A stretch of 64,000 nt of DNA from an uncultured Aquimarina sp. (GTDB lineage: Bacteria; Bacteroidota; Bacteroidia; Flavobacteriales; Flavobacteriaceae): contig CANMTP010000001.1 in the NCBI GenBank assembly GCA_947500845.1, forward strand, positions 310,001 through 374,000, given 5' to 3'. The position numbers and the translations under genes are program-made. The notes below the pieces were generated by a model. The model was not told where the DNA came from, did not search any database, and was given only the letters and a program-made list of their open reading frames with translations. Every line of letters starts with the position of its first letter. Position 1 is the stretch's first letter. This document shows positions 42,348-51,916 of the stretch, one piece after another.

Positions 42348-44798
42348 ATGCCATACTTTATAGATGTTATCCTTCCTATACCACTCGATAAAGAGTTTAC
42401 CTATGGCATTAACAAAAATGAAGCTGCTTATCTTCAACCAGGGATGAGAGTGGCGGTTCAGTTCGGTAAAAGCAAAGTGTATACCGCTCTGGTTGCAAAA
42501 GTCCATCAAAATCCACCATTGGTTTACGAAGCAAAAGAAATAGAGCATATTCTTGATGAGACTCCAATTATAACCAGTGAACAACTAAAGCTTTGGTCAT
42601 GGATTGCCCAATATTACATGTGTACAAAAGGAGAGGTTATGCGTGCGGCATTACCCAGTGCATTTCTATTAGAAAGCGAAACAATAATCCTTAAAAATGA
42701 TCAAACAGCCATAGATGAGTCTATTTTGAAGGATGATGAATTTTTGATTTATGAAGCGCTTCAACATCAGAGTTTACTTCGTATACAAGAAGTAATGAAT
42801 ATCGTTAGCAAGAAAAATGTGCTTCCCGTTATAAAGAGATTGATAGATAAAGAGGTTATCGTTGTGCAGGAAGAAATTTATGAACAGTATAAACCTAAGA
42901 TTGTTAGGTATATTAAGCTGCATCAAGATTTTTATAAAGAAGAAGCTTTACGGTCTCTTTTAGACACAATGACACGAGCTCCAAAACAACGTGAAGTTTT
43001 AATGCAATTATTTACCTTACAAGCTACAACGGTTAAGCCTATAAAAGTAGAAGAGCTAACAAAACAATCCAATAGCTCTTCTGCAGTAATAAGAACATTA
43101 ATTGATAAGGGAATCTTACTTGAATATTTTGTGCAAACAGATAGGATAAATTTTGAAGGAGAAAAGAACGCTATCAAAGAACTCAATAAGTATCAAAACA
43201 AAGCATTTGATGAAATAAATAACTCATTTTCTGAAAAAGAAGTTTGTTTATTACATGGAGTCACTTCTTCAGGAAAAACCGAAATCTATGTTCAGCTCAT
43301 TGAAAAAACGATGCAAAAAGGAAAGCAAGTCTTGTATTTACTTCCGGAAATAGCACTGACTACACAACTCATTTCTCGATTACAAGAATACTTCGGAGAA
43401 AAGCTTACGGTATATCATTCAAAATACTCTGTCAATGAAAGAGTAGAGGCTTGGAACAATGTAAAGAATAAAAAACCCAAAGCGCAGATAGTAATTGGTG
43501 CCAGATCTGCAATATTTCTTCCTTTTGTAGATCTAGGATTAATTATAGTAGACGAAGAACATGAGAGCACGTTTAAGCAATATGATCCTGCACCCAGGTA
43601 TCACGCAAGAGATACAGCTATTGTATTGGCCGGTTTGTTTTCTGCAAAGGTGCTATTAGGATCTGCAACACCCTCAATTGAAACATATTATAATGCCAAA
43701 CAAGGAAAGTATGGATTGGTTGAGCTCATGCGTAGATTTGGAGATGTGTTGATGCCCGAAATTAACTTAGTAGATATAAAAACTAAGTACAAGAAGAAGC
43801 AAATGACTGGCCATTTTAGTGATACTTTACTAGAAAGTATTCAGGATTCGCTTAAAGAAGGTGAGCAAATCATTCTTTTTCAAAATAGAAGGGGATATTC
43901 TCCGGTAGTCGAATGCAATACTTGCGGTCATTCCCCGCAATGCCCTAACTGTGACGTTAGTTTAACATATCATAGCTTTAGAAATCAATTAAGGTGTCAC
44001 TATTGTGGACATCATATCGCAATGCTTCAACAGTGTATGGCCTGTCATAGCACAGAAATATCTACAAAAGGTTTTGGTACTGAGCAGATAGAAAATGAAT
44101 TACAGAAGTTATTACCAGATCATATCGTAGGTAGAATGGACCAAGATACCACTCGTGGAAAGCATGGATATGAAAAGATAATCAGTAGATTTGAAAACGG
44201 AGAAATTGACATTCTTGTAGGTACCCAGATGCTTTCAAAAGGGTTAGATTTTAGAAATGTGAGTCTAGTAGGAATAATGAATGCGGACAATCTTCTTAAC
44301 TTCCCTGATTTCAGGGCACATGAAAGAAGTTTTCAGTTAATGCAACAGGTCTCAGGAAGGGCTGGCAGAACTAAAAAACAAGGGAAAGTGCTCATACAAA
44401 CCTATAATCCGTTTCATCAAATTCTTCAACAGGTATCTGTTAATGATTATGCGGGTATGTATAAGGACCAAATTGAAGAAAGACAGCAGTATAAATATCC
44501 TCCTTTCTATAGAATCATAAAAATAACGGCCAAACATAAAGATTATAATAAGGTGAATGATGCAATGAATTGGTTAGCGAAATCTCTAATAAATGTTTTT
44601 AAGGATAATGTGTTGGGGCCAGAATTTCCACCTATTTCTAGAATAAGAAATCAATATCATAAAAATGTCCTGATAAAAATCCCACAAGGACAATCATTAA
44701 TAAAAACAAAAGAGGTGATTCATAAGATTAATAACTCTTTTAAAAGTATAAAAGAGTTTTCAGGTGTTAGAGTAATAATAAACGTAGATAATTACTAG
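42348..44798 (+). CDS. priA: primosomal replication restart helicase PriA
   Basis: PriA recognises stalled forks and reloads the replisome. The 816-residue protein has the N-terminal DNA-binding domain (DVILPIPLDKEFTYGI; PGMRVAVQFGKSKVYTALV), the helicase core with motif I LHGVTSSGKTEIYVQLI near residue 303, motif II LIIVDEEHESTFKQYD near 396, and LLGSATPSIETY. Eight zinc cysteines follow in CNTCGHSPQCPNCDVSLTYH and CHYCGHH...CMACHS near 525-565. Late motifs VGTQMLSKGLDF and QQVSGRAGR are complete. Its TAG stop overlaps the TAG of the convergent LytTR gene in a shared CTAG. Confidence 0.97.
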   Translation: MPYFIDVILPIPLDKEFTYGINKNEAAYLQPGMRVAVQFGKSKVYTALVAKVHQNPPLVYEAKEIEHILDETPIITSEQLKLWSWIAQYYMCTKGEVMRAALPSAFLLESETIILKNDQTAIDESILKDDEFLIYEALQHQSLLRIQEVMNIVSKKNVLPVIKRLIDKEVIVVQEEIYEQYKPKIVRYIKLHQDFYKEEALRSLLDTMTRAPKQREVLMQLFTLQATTVKPIKVEELTKQSNSSSAVIRTLIDKGILLEYFVQTDRINFEGEKNAIKELNKYQNKAFDEINNSFSEKEVCLLHGVTSSGKTEIYVQLIEKTMQKGKQVLYLLPEIALTTQLISRLQEYFGEKLTVYHSKYSVNERVEAWNNVKNKKPKAQIVIGARSAIFLPFVDLGLIIVDEEHESTFKQYDPAPRYHARDTAIVLAGLFSAKVLLGSATPSIETYYNAKQGKYGLVELMRRFGDVLMPEINLVDIKTKYKKKQMTGHFSDTLLESIQDSLKEGEQIILFQNRRGYSPVVECNTCGHSPQCPNCDVSLTYHSFRNQLRCHYCGHHIAMLQQCMACHSTEISTKGFGTEQIENELQKLLPDHIVGRMDQDTTRGKHGYEKIISRFENGEIDILVGTQMLSKGLDFRNVSLVGIMNADNLLNFPDFRAHERSFQLMQQVSGRAGRTKKQGKVLIQTYNPFHQILQQVSVNDYAGMYKDQIEERQQYKYPPFYRIIKITAKHKDYNKVNDAMNWLAKSLINVFKDNVLGPEFPPISRIRNQYHKNVLIKIPQGQSLIKTKEVIHKINNSFKSIKEFSGVRVIINVDNY

Positions 44799-45502
44799 CT
44801 ATTTAAAGCCTCTATTAAGGAATGTTTCTTATGCCTGCTAAGAGGTATTTTTTCGTCAGCAATTTCTATATTACGACTATTATAACGCTCTACTTTATCA
44901 AGATTAACAATGTAGGACTTATGTATTCTTAAAAAACGATCACTCGGTAATTGTGCTTCAAAAGATTTCATTGTGGCCAAGACGACAATAGGGTCTCCTT
45001 CTTCCATAATTAATTTCACATAATCACCAAGGGCTTCTACATATTTTAACTGACTAAGGAAAATTTTTCGCTTTTTGAGATTGCTTTTCACGAATATGTA
45101 GTCATCATCTTCTACAGTGGCACCTTCAGTACCTAAACGAGACATACTTAATGCCTTTTCAACTGCGGCATTAAAACGATCTTTTTTTAGTGGTTTTCTC
45201 AAATAATCGATTGCATCATAATCAAATGCCTTAAAAGCATATTTCGTTTTACCGGTTACAAAGATTATGTGAGGTTTGTTTTCCAGATCATCCAGAAGAT
45301 CAAAACCTGTAAGTATAGGCATTTCGATATCTAAGAATAATAAATCCACCTTAGTATCCAATAAGCCGTTTTTAGTCTCAATAGCATTGTTCCATTCAGC
45401 CACCAATTCTAGCGAAGGATGTTCATCTATGAGCTTAACTATAGCCAGTCTTTGAAGGCGGGAATCGTCTACTACCGCACATTTTAATTGAGGTTGTTCC
45501 AC
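44795..45502 (-). CDS. LytTR family response regulator
   Basis: A 235-residue two-component response regulator. The receiver domain (residues 6-125) has the acidic pair DD near 12, the phosphoacceptor in LLFLDIEMPILTG (Asp58) and FVTGKTKYAFKAFDYDAIDYLRKPLKKDRF with the conserved Thr and Lys. The C-terminal LytTR DNA-binding domain (about 138-233) has DYIFVKSNLKKRKIFLSQLKYVEALGDYVKL, the MKSFEAQLPSDRFLRIHKSYIVNLDKVE signature and PLSRHKK. The cognate kinase, usually a LytS-like protein, is not adjacent. Target genes are unknown. Confidence 0.95.
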   Translation of the reverse strand: MEQPQLKCAVVDDSRLQRLAIVKLIDEHPSLELVAEWNNAIETKNGLLDTKVDLLFLDIEMPILTGFDLLDDLENKPHIIFVTGKTKYAFKAFDYDAIDYLRKPLKKDRFNAAVEKALSMSRLGTEGATVEDDDYIFVKSNLKKRKIFLSQLKYVEALGDYVKLIMEEGDPIVVLATMKSFEAQLPSDRFLRIHKSYIVNLDKVERYNSRNIEIADEKIPLSRHKKHSLIEALNS

Positions 45503-45528
45503 TTGTTTAGTGTTATATATTCTATTTA

Positions 45529-45560
45529 CAATATTAATGAATATATATTATTCCAACAAA
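45529..45560 (-). promoter_or_regulatory. possible promoter of the LytTR regulator
   Basis: On the minus strand TTTG (45560-45557) and TAATATTG (45536-45529), with a spacing of 20, differ from the consensus only by one base in the second element. Confidence 0.4.
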
Positions 45561-45819
45561 CAATTCTGGTTTTTTATCGATAAAAATAGTGTTTCATCGA
45601 GGCGGTTAGTATAATTATAAGTAATTTTTAATGAATTATGAAGTTGTAAAACAGTTTTTTGCTGGTAGTCAGTATTTTAGAATTTCCAGTAATATTTTAG
45701 AATTTCGATTTCTTCTTTCTATTGACTAGCAAAGTACTCAAAAATGAATGCTATTTGTTGCTGGGATAAACGCATAAATTGTAATACTAATAGGTTTTTT
45801 GAATGTCTTGAGAATGAGG

Positions 45820-45850
45820 TTTGAAAATCAAAAAAATAATCTTACTTTTG
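45820..45850 (+). promoter_or_regulatory. promoter of rpsF-rpsR-rplI
   Basis: TTTG (45820-45823), 19 bases, then TACTTTTG (45843-45850) is a perfect match to the Bacteroidota promoter. Transcription would start near 45857, leaving a leader of about 25 bases before rpsF; that is too short for the S6:S18-binding leader known in other phyla. Confidence 0.88.
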
Positions 45851-45880
45851 CACCCAATTTTAATTTAAATATAGATTTTT

Positions 45881-46219
45881 ATGAATCATTATGAAACTGT
45901 TTTCATCTTGAATCCCGTTTTATCTGATGACCAGATAAAGGAAACAGTTAAGAAATACGAAGACCTTCTTGTTTCTAACGGTGCCAAGATGATATCTAAA
46001 GAGGATTGGGGGCTTAAAAAGCTTGCTTATGCAATCCAGCACAAAAAAAGTGGTTTTTATCACTTATTTGAATTCCAGGCACCTGGTGAGGCGATCAACC
46101 CAGTAGAAGTAGAGTTTAGAAGAGATGAGCGTGTAATGCGATATCTTACTGTTCGCCTTGACAAGCATGCGATTGCTTGGGCAGAAAAAAGAAGAAATAG
46201 AAACAAACAAAAAGCTTAA
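45881..46219 (+). CDS. rpsF: 30S ribosomal protein S6
   Basis: S6 binds 16S rRNA in the platform of the small subunit as a heterodimer with S18. The 112-residue protein has [21 protein letters not shown] at the start, [32 protein letters not shown] in the middle and [13 protein letters not shown] near the end, all typical. The C-terminal basic tail ([11 protein letters not shown]) is normal. First gene of the S6-S18-L9 operon; rpsR begins 2 bases after its stop. Confidence 0.98.
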   Translation: MNHYETVFILNPVLSDDQIKETVKKYEDLLVSNGAKMISKEDWGLKKLAYAIQHKKSGFYHLFEFQAPGEAINPVEVEFRRDERVMRYLTVRLDKHAIAWAEKRRNRNKQKA

Positions 46220-46221
46220 TT

Positions 46222-46518
46222 ATGTCATCTATAGAACAACAAGCTAAAGGAAAAAAAGACGGAGAGATCAGATATCTTACTCCTCTTAATATAGATACAA
46301 CAAAAAATAAGAAGTATTGTCGTTTCAAAAAATCTGGTATTAAGTATATAGATTACAAGGATCCTGATTTTTTAATGGCATTCGTGAATGAGCAAGGTAA
46401 ATTATTACCACGTCGTTTAACAGGAACTTCACTGAAATATCAGCGTAAAGTTAGTGTTGCTGTGAAAAGAGCAAGACACTTAGCTTTAATGCCTTACGTT
46501 GGTGATTTATTAAAATAA
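46222..46518 (+). CDS. rpsR: 30S ribosomal protein S18
   Basis: S18 pairs with S6 on the platform of the small subunit. The 98-residue protein has an N-terminal extension ([27 protein letters not shown]) relative to the 75-residue E. coli form, usual for Bacteroidota, then [63 protein letters not shown], the complete family core. The remaining single Cys does not form the Zn site seen in some variants. Middle gene of the operon, 16 bases before rplI. Confidence 0.98.
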   Translation: MSSIEQQAKGKKDGEIRYLTPLNIDTTKNKKYCRFKKSGIKYIDYKDPDFLMAFVNEQGKLLPRRLTGTSLKYQRKVSVAVKRARHLALMPYVGDLLK

Positions 46519-46534
46519 AATACGTCATAACATT

Positions 46535-46987
46535 ATGGAACTTATATTAAGAAAAGACGTTGAGAATCTAGGATTCGCAGACGATGTAGTAGAAGTGAAA
46601 AATGGTTATGGTCGTAACTATTTAATCCCTCAGGGATTTGCTGTATTGGCGACTCCTTCTGCAAAGAAAGTACTAGCTGAAACATTGAAGCAGCGTTCTT
46701 TTAAAGAAAAGAAAGATATAGAAGACGCGCAAAAGATTGCAAAAAAGCTTGGTGGTCTTGACATCAAGATTTCTGCAAAAGTAGGAACAGGAGATAAATT
46801 GTTTGGTTCCGTTTCTAACGCTGATGTTGCAGAAGCTTTTGCTAAAGAAGGTATTGAGATAGAAAAGAAATTTATATCTGTACCTGGTGGAACAATTAAA
46901 CGTTTAGGTCAGTATGAAGCTTCAGTTCGTCTTCATAGAGAAGTTATTGCTCCTGTTACTTTTGAGATAGTAGCTCAAGGAAAATAA
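46535..46987 (+). CDS. rplI: 50S ribosomal protein L9
   Basis: L9 bridges the L1 stalk base and helps to keep neighbouring ribosomes apart. The 150-residue protein has the N-terminal domain ELILRKDVENLGFADDVVEVKNGYGRNYLIPQGFAV, a long central helix (KKVLAETLKQRSFKEKKDIEDAQKIAKKLGGLD) and the C-terminal domain with KLFGSVSNADVAEAF. It ends the operon and is followed by a strong terminator. Confidence 0.98.
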   Translation: MELILRKDVENLGFADDVVEVKNGYGRNYLIPQGFAVLATPSAKKVLAETLKQRSFKEKKDIEDAQKIAKKLGGLDIKISAKVGTGDKLFGSVSNADVAEAFAKEGIEIEKKFISVPGGTIKRLGQYEASVRLHREVIAPVTFEIVAQGK

Positions 46988-47023
46988 ATATAATATTTAC
47001 AGTTAATAACTGTTTATAACATT

Positions 47024-47056
47024 AAAAAAAATCGCTCATTCGAGCGATTTTTTTGT
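47024..47056 (+). terminator. terminator of the rpsF operon
   Basis: Stem AAATCGCTC / GAGCGATTT with a short ATTC loop, flanked by A and T runs, 37 bases after the rplI stop. Confidence 0.9.
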
Positions 47057-47103
47057 TTTAATTTTATATCAAATAGACACACAAATTATCAAACATCATT
47101 TTT

Positions 47104-50100
47104 ATGAAAAAACTCATATTGTTATCATTTTTGATATTAGGAGGATTAATGACTTATGCACAGGTTACAACTTCAAATATTTCGGGAGTTGTATATGATA
47201 ATGCCAATCAATTGTTACCAGGTGCAAATGTAACTGCTGTACACACTCCTACAGGTACTTCTTATGGCGGAGTAACAAATTTTGATGGTCGCTTCGATCT
47301 TATTAACCTTAGAGTTGGGGGACCTTATAGAGTTGCAATAAGTTATATAGGATTCAAAAAACAACTTATTGATGATGTCTTCCTTCAGTTAGGGCAAACT
47401 TTTAATTTGGATGTTGTATTAATTGAAGATGATAATCAATTAGACGAAGTAGTCATAACATCAAACAAGAGTACTACATTTAGTAGCGCAAGAACAGGTG
47501 CCGAAACAAGTATTGGAAATAGAGAATTAAAAGCGCTTCCCACAATAACACGTTCTGCGGCTGATTTTTACAGATTAGAACCTACTGCATCTAGCAATGG
47601 TTCTTTTGGTGGTAGAAATGACCAGTTTAATAATTTTAGTTTAGATGGTTCTATATTCAACAACCCCTTTGGTCTTGATGCGGCAACTCCTGGAGGACAA
47701 ACCAATGCACAGCCCATATCTCTTGATGCGATTGACCAAATCCAGGTGTCTACAGCGCCTTATGATGTCACACAGGCCGGATTTACAGGGGCATCTGTTA
47801 ATGCAGTGACAAAAAGTGGTACAAATACATGGAAAGGAACTGTATATGGCTTTTATCGTAACCAAGATATGACCGGTGATAAGGTAGGAGATGATGATAT
47901 TATTGTTCCTGATCTTACTCAAGCTCAATATGGTATTAGTATTGGCGGACCAATTATAAAGAATAAACTTTTCGTCTTTGCTAACTTCGAAAAAGATGAC
48001 CGTGAAGACTTAGGGTCAAACTTTCTAGCTGCGCGACCCGGTTTAACAGGAGCCAATGTATCAAGAGTTACTGCAGAAGATTTAGATTTTGTATCCGAAC
48101 AACTCAGGGCACTAGGGTATGATCCAGGACCATACGAAGGATATACGCATGATACAGAATCTACCAAAGGAATTCTTAAACTAGATTGGAATATCAATGA
48201 CAAGCACCGTATGGCTTTGATATATAATTTTCTAGATGCATCAAGAGATTTACCGGCGAATCCGGAGGCTATCGGGCGAAGAGGTCCCGATTTAACTACG
48301 TTACAATTCCGAAATTCTGGATATCGAATCAATAATAAAATTAATTCATTTTTGGTAGAATTAAATTCAAATTTCACAGGGAATATCTCTAATAAGTTTC
48401 AGGCAGGATATACGTTTTTTGACGATAGTAGAGATCCGTTTTCTGCTCCTGCTCCTCCGATCAACATTGCACAAGATGGAGTAAGGTATATCGTAGCAGG
48501 ACATGAGCCTTTCTCTATAAATAATCGTTTAGAACAGAAAGTTTACCAAGTTACAAATAACTTAAATATTGTTACCGGTAACCATACTATTACTCTTGGA
48601 GGTTCTTTTGAGAAATTCGAATTTGATAATTCATTTAATTTGGGAGTTTATACTTTTTTTAATAATAACGGGCAAGGAGTGGGTACCTTTGCAGCAGATT
48701 TCTTTGGTGTTAGAATAGATCCATCCAATCCGCCACCAGATCCGAGTCTTTTAAGCTTCGAAGAAGCTATTAATAATGGTCTTATTGCAGATGCATTATC
48801 CAATGCCCAAAACGTATTTAATTCTAATAATGTGGCTGATAACTGGGCATTAGCAGAAACCAATGTAGGCCAGTTGGCTTTCTATGCTCAGGATAAATGG
48901 AAAATGAACGATAAACTTACCGTTACTTATGGACTTAGAATCGATCAGCCATTATATTTTGATACAAAGGATAAAATAGCCGAAAATATAGAAAGAGGCG
49001 CAGGAGGAACGTTTCCAGATGGTAATTACCAACCAGAAATTACTTATTTTGATGAAAATGGTAATCCTACACAACTCAATAGTTTGGATTTGCCTACAAG
49101 AAGATTATTAGTATCTCCAAGATTGGGATTTAATTATGATGTGAAGGGAGACAAAACCTTTCAAATCAGAGGAGGGACAGGAATTTTTACAGGACGCTTA
49201 CCTTTTGTATGGATAGGAAATCAGGTGGCAAATCCGAATTTCTTTTTCTACACTACATCAGCACCTAATTTTAGATTTCCTCAGGTATGGAGGAATAGTT
49301 TAGGTATTGATTATAAATTTGAAAACGGAATTGTAGCTTCTACAGACTTAATATATACTGAGGATGTTAATGCACAGATGGTTAGAAATTATGGTTTGGG
49401 GACACCTACAGGAACTCTTAACGGGGTAGATAATAGAGTAATTTACGAGCCATCAGATAGAGCTCTTAATGAATTTGGAGGTCCTACAAATGCATATGTG
49501 TTTACAAATACCAACGTAGGATATTCTTTTAACTGGTCTTTCAAATTACAAAAGAATTTTAGTAACGGATTATTTGCCAGTATTGCTTATAATTATTTAG
49601 AGGCCGAAGATGCTAGTTCCTTAGATGCAGAAATCTCTAGTGACGCATTTGATAGAAACCCTGCATTGGGTAATGTAAATCAAGCAGTGAGTACTACGGC
49701 AAGATATGGTGATAAGCATAGAATTGTTGGTCAGATTAATAAGTCGTTTAGTTATGGTAAAAAGAAAGAATGGAGAACGTCTCTAGGAGCTTTTTATGAA
49801 TATGCTCAAGGAGGAAGATTTTCTTATACTTACGGAGGAGATATTAATAGGGATGGTTCACCACTAAACGATTTAATCTACATTCCTACTCAAGATGATT
49901 TAGCTACGTATAGCTTTAGCGGAACAGTAGCTGAACAAAGTGAGCAGAGAGCTGCTCTAGAGGCCTATATCCAACAGGATGAATATCTAAGCGACAGAAG
50001 AGGGAGCTATGCCGAAAAATATGCGATTTTAAGTCCTTGGAGAGGACGTTGGGATGTAAAGTTATTACAGGATTATGATTTCCAGGTAGGCGACCGAACA

Positions 50101-50328
50101 AATACGATTCAATTAAGTATAGATATTCTAAATTTTGGTAATCTATTAAACTCTGATTGGGGAGTAATTGAGATTCCGATTAATGACCAGCCTATTGGCG
50201 TTTCTGTAGATGCCGCTGGTACACCAACCTATACCTTTGATACTTCTCAGGATAAAACTTTTGCCAATGATTTTAGTTTAGATTCCAGATGGCAAGCTCA
50301 AGTTGGATTACGATATATATTCAATTAG
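47104..50328 (+). CDS. Oar-like TonB-dependent receptor
   Basis: A 1074-residue outer-membrane protein with a signal peptide (MKKLILLSFLILGGLMTYAQ). Residues 25-110 form a carboxypeptidase-regulatory-like domain (NISGVVYDNANQLLPGANVTAVHTPTGTSYGGVTNFDGRFDLINLRVGGPY). The plug domain (about 125-240) has FNNFSLDGSIFNNPFGLDAATPGGQT and QIQVSTAPYDVTQAGFTGASVNAVTKSGTN. The rest is a long barrel that ends in aromatic FN (WQAQVGLRYIFN), the sign for Bam-mediated insertion. It resembles the Oar protein of Myxococcus. The substrate is unknown; no SusD partner is adjacent, so it is not a glycan-uptake pair. Confidence 0.92.
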   Translation: MKKLILLSFLILGGLMTYAQVTTSNISGVVYDNANQLLPGANVTAVHTPTGTSYGGVTNFDGRFDLINLRVGGPYRVAISYIGFKKQLIDDVFLQLGQTFNLDVVLIEDDNQLDEVVITSNKSTTFSSARTGAETSIGNRELKALPTITRSAADFYRLEPTASSNGSFGGRNDQFNNFSLDGSIFNNPFGLDAATPGGQTNAQPISLDAIDQIQVSTAPYDVTQAGFTGASVNAVTKSGTNTWKGTVYGFYRNQDMTGDKVGDDDIIVPDLTQAQYGISIGGPIIKNKLFVFANFEKDDREDLGSNFLAARPGLTGANVSRVTAEDLDFVSEQLRALGYDPGPYEGYTHDTESTKGILKLDWNINDKHRMALIYNFLDASRDLPANPEAIGRRGPDLTTLQFRNSGYRINNKINSFLVELNSNFTGNISNKFQAGYTFFDDSRDPFSAPAPPINIAQDGVRYIVAGHEPFSINNRLEQKVYQVTNNLNIVTGNHTITLGGSFEKFEFDNSFNLGVYTFFNNNGQGVGTFAADFFGVRIDPSNPPPDPSLLSFEEAINNGLIADALSNAQNVFNSNNVADNWALAETNVGQLAFYAQDKWKMNDKLTVTYGLRIDQPLYFDTKDKIAENIERGAGGTFPDGNYQPEITYFDENGNPTQLNSLDLPTRRLLVSPRLGFNYDVKGDKTFQIRGGTGIFTGRLPFVWIGNQVANPNFFFYTTSAPNFRFPQVWRNSLGIDYKFENGIVASTDLIYTEDVNAQMVRNYGLGTPTGTLNGVDNRVIYEPSDRALNEFGGPTNAYVFTNTNVGYSFNWSFKLQKNFSNGLFASIAYNYLEAEDASSLDAEISSDAFDRNPALGNVNQAVSTTARYGDKHRIVGQINKSFSYGKKKEWRTSLGAFYEYAQGGRFSYTYGGDINRDGSPLNDLIYIPTQDDLATYSFSGTVAEQSEQRAALEAYIQQDEYLSDRRGSYAEKYAILSPWRGRWDVKLLQDYDFQVGDRTNTIQLSIDILNFGNLLNSDWGVIEIPINDQPIGVSVDAAGTPTYTFDTSQDKTFANDFSLDSRWQAQVGLRYIFN

Positions 50329-50345
50329 CATATTAAAAAAAAAAT

Positions 50346-50388
50346 ATCTAGAAAAAGAGGCTCTGATATGGAACCTCTTTTTCTAGAT
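50346..50388. terminator. bidirectional terminator between the receptor and the M20 peptidase
   Basis: A 15-bp stem ATCTAGAAAAAGAGG / CCTCTTTTTCTAGAT with A and T runs in both arms serves convergent genes on both strands. Confidence 0.85.
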
Positions 50389-50405
50389 CAGCTCAATCCG
50401 GTTTA

Positions 50406-51710
50406 TTAATTAATCAATCTATAAATCAACAAGGCAGTGCGTTTGGTTAGTGCTTCAAAAGTAGTGAGATCTAACGATTCGTTAGGAGTGTGTGCTCCTT
50501 TTCCCATAGTCCCTAATCCATCTAAACAATCAACATAGTCTGCTACAAAAGATGTATCTGCGGCACCACGTTTTCCTGGATCAAAGGCTTCAACTTCTCC
50601 TTGGCCAAGATCAAGACTCACTTCGTTTAAGAGGGTCAATAATTTTAGGTTTCCCTCTGTAGGTTGCATGGCGGGATAGCTGTCCTTAAAACTTATTTCT
50701 GCCGTGGTATGCGGTAGATTTTCTTCGACAATTTTACGCATTTTTGATCGAGTATTTTCTTTTTGTTCTTCAGAAATAAATCGTAAACCACCCTTTACCA
50801 TTACAGTTTGCGATACTACATTGCTTTTTCCAAAGGCCTCACCTTTACTTAATTCTTTATTAAACTTAACATCGGTTCCACCTAGAATTACTCCTGGATT
50901 AAAGGTTAAAAACTCTTCTCCTTTAACATCAGTATAAAAAGCATTAAGTATTCTTGAAGCTTCAAAAATGGCTCCAGCTCCTACATTCTCACTAAAAATA
51001 CCCGAAGAATGTGCTCTTTTACCGCTTACTTGTAGTTCCCAACCTGAAGATCCCCTGCGTGCAACTGTCGCATAGTTGAACCCGGTAGACGTTTCAAACC
51101 CTAGAGCGATATCACTATTTTTTGCAGCATCGATAAGATCTTTTCTACTTAAAGCTAACGGTTTTCCTGTACTTTCTTCATCTCCCGTAAATGCAACAAT
51201 GATTTGTGCTTCATCTAAAAGCTTATTTTCATATAATGCTTTTAAAGCAAACAAGACAATAACATCGCCACCTTTCATATCATTGGCCCCTGGACCATAC
51301 GCAATATCTCCTTCTTTTTTAAAGGTTTGAAAAGGACTGTCTTTTTCGAAAACTGTATCCAGGTGTCCAATAAGAAGTATTTTTTTTCCTTTGCTTCCTT
51401 TTTTTTCGGCGAAAAAATGACCGGCTCTATTGACTTCAGTAGGCATATCTATCCATCGAGTATCAAAATTGATTGCATCAAACTGTTCTTTAAAGATCAT
51501 TCCTACTTCCTTAACACCAGCATGATTCATAGTACCGCTGTTAATATTTACTACTTTTTCTAGAAATTTTATGGCATCTTGATGATTGCTTTCTATCGTT
51601 TTGACGATATTTTTCTCTTTTTTGGATAATTTTTGTGCGGTTGCAGTAACGGTATTTCCAAATATAAAAAGGATGCTTAGTGCTAATAGGGGTATTTGTA
51701 TTAATTTCAT
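50406..51710 (-). CDS. M20 family metallopeptidase, carboxypeptidase G2-like
   Basis: A 434-residue exported Zn-peptidase with a signal peptide (about residues 1-25, ending ATA). The di-zinc site is visible: His in LLIGHLDTVF near 114, Asp in GPGANDMKGGDVIVLFAL near 140, Glu pair in AFTGDEESTGK near 174, Glu in ALGFETSTG near 205 and the last His in MGKGAHTPNESLDL near 410. Between lies the M20 dimerisation lid. It resembles glutamate carboxypeptidase (CPG2), so it probably removes C-terminal Glu or related residues, or cleaves a dipeptide. Substrate is inferred from likeness. Confidence 0.93.
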   Translation of the reverse strand: MKLIQIPLLALSILFIFGNTVTATAQKLSKKEKNIVKTIESNHQDAIKFLEKVVNINSGTMNHAGVKEVGMIFKEQFDAINFDTRWIDMPTEVNRAGHFFAEKKGSKGKKILLIGHLDTVFEKDSPFQTFKKEGDIAYGPGANDMKGGDVIVLFALKALYENKLLDEAQIIVAFTGDEESTGKPLALSRKDLIDAAKNSDIALGFETSTGFNYATVARRGSSGWELQVSGKRAHSSGIFSENVGAGAIFEASRILNAFYTDVKGEEFLTFNPGVILGGTDVKFNKELSKGEAFGKSNVVSQTVMVKGGLRFISEEQKENTRSKMRKIVEENLPHTTAEISFKDSYPAMQPTEGNLKLLTLLNEVSLDLGQGEVEAFDPGKRGAADTSFVADYVDCLDGLGTMGKGAHTPNESLDLTTFEALTKRTALLIYRLIN

Positions 51711-51890
51711 GTGAAGTTTTAATTTGATTGAATATAAATATACTCACTTTCAAGGTTCTATCTTATAAAAATAATTGGATGTTTTTACATAGGGGAGAGG
51801 AACTGTTTTTAAATCAGGTTTTATTCTGAAATTAAGGTTAAAAAGAAAATTTTTATTACAGTAAATTTAAATGGTAATTGGTATTATAAT

Positions 51891-51898
51891 TACTTTTG
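51891..51898 (+). promoter_or_regulatory. -7 element before the DUF6495 gene
   Basis: TACTTTTG is an exact match, 19 bases before the ATG at 51917, with a weak upstream half. It argues that the ATG, not the earlier TTG inside it, is the start. Confidence 0.5.
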
Positions 51899-51916
51899 CA
51901 GTCAATTTTTACAGAG

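Larger units (their letters stand above)
45503..45880. other. divergent regulatory gap between LytTR gene and rpsF
   Basis: The 378-base gap contains the promoters of both flanking units, listed separately, and AT-rich sequence between. There is a repeated TATTTTAGAATTTC-type phrase (two copies near 45671-45706: CAGTATTTTAGAATTTC and TAATATTTTAGAATTTC). I see no gene. Confidence 0.5.
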
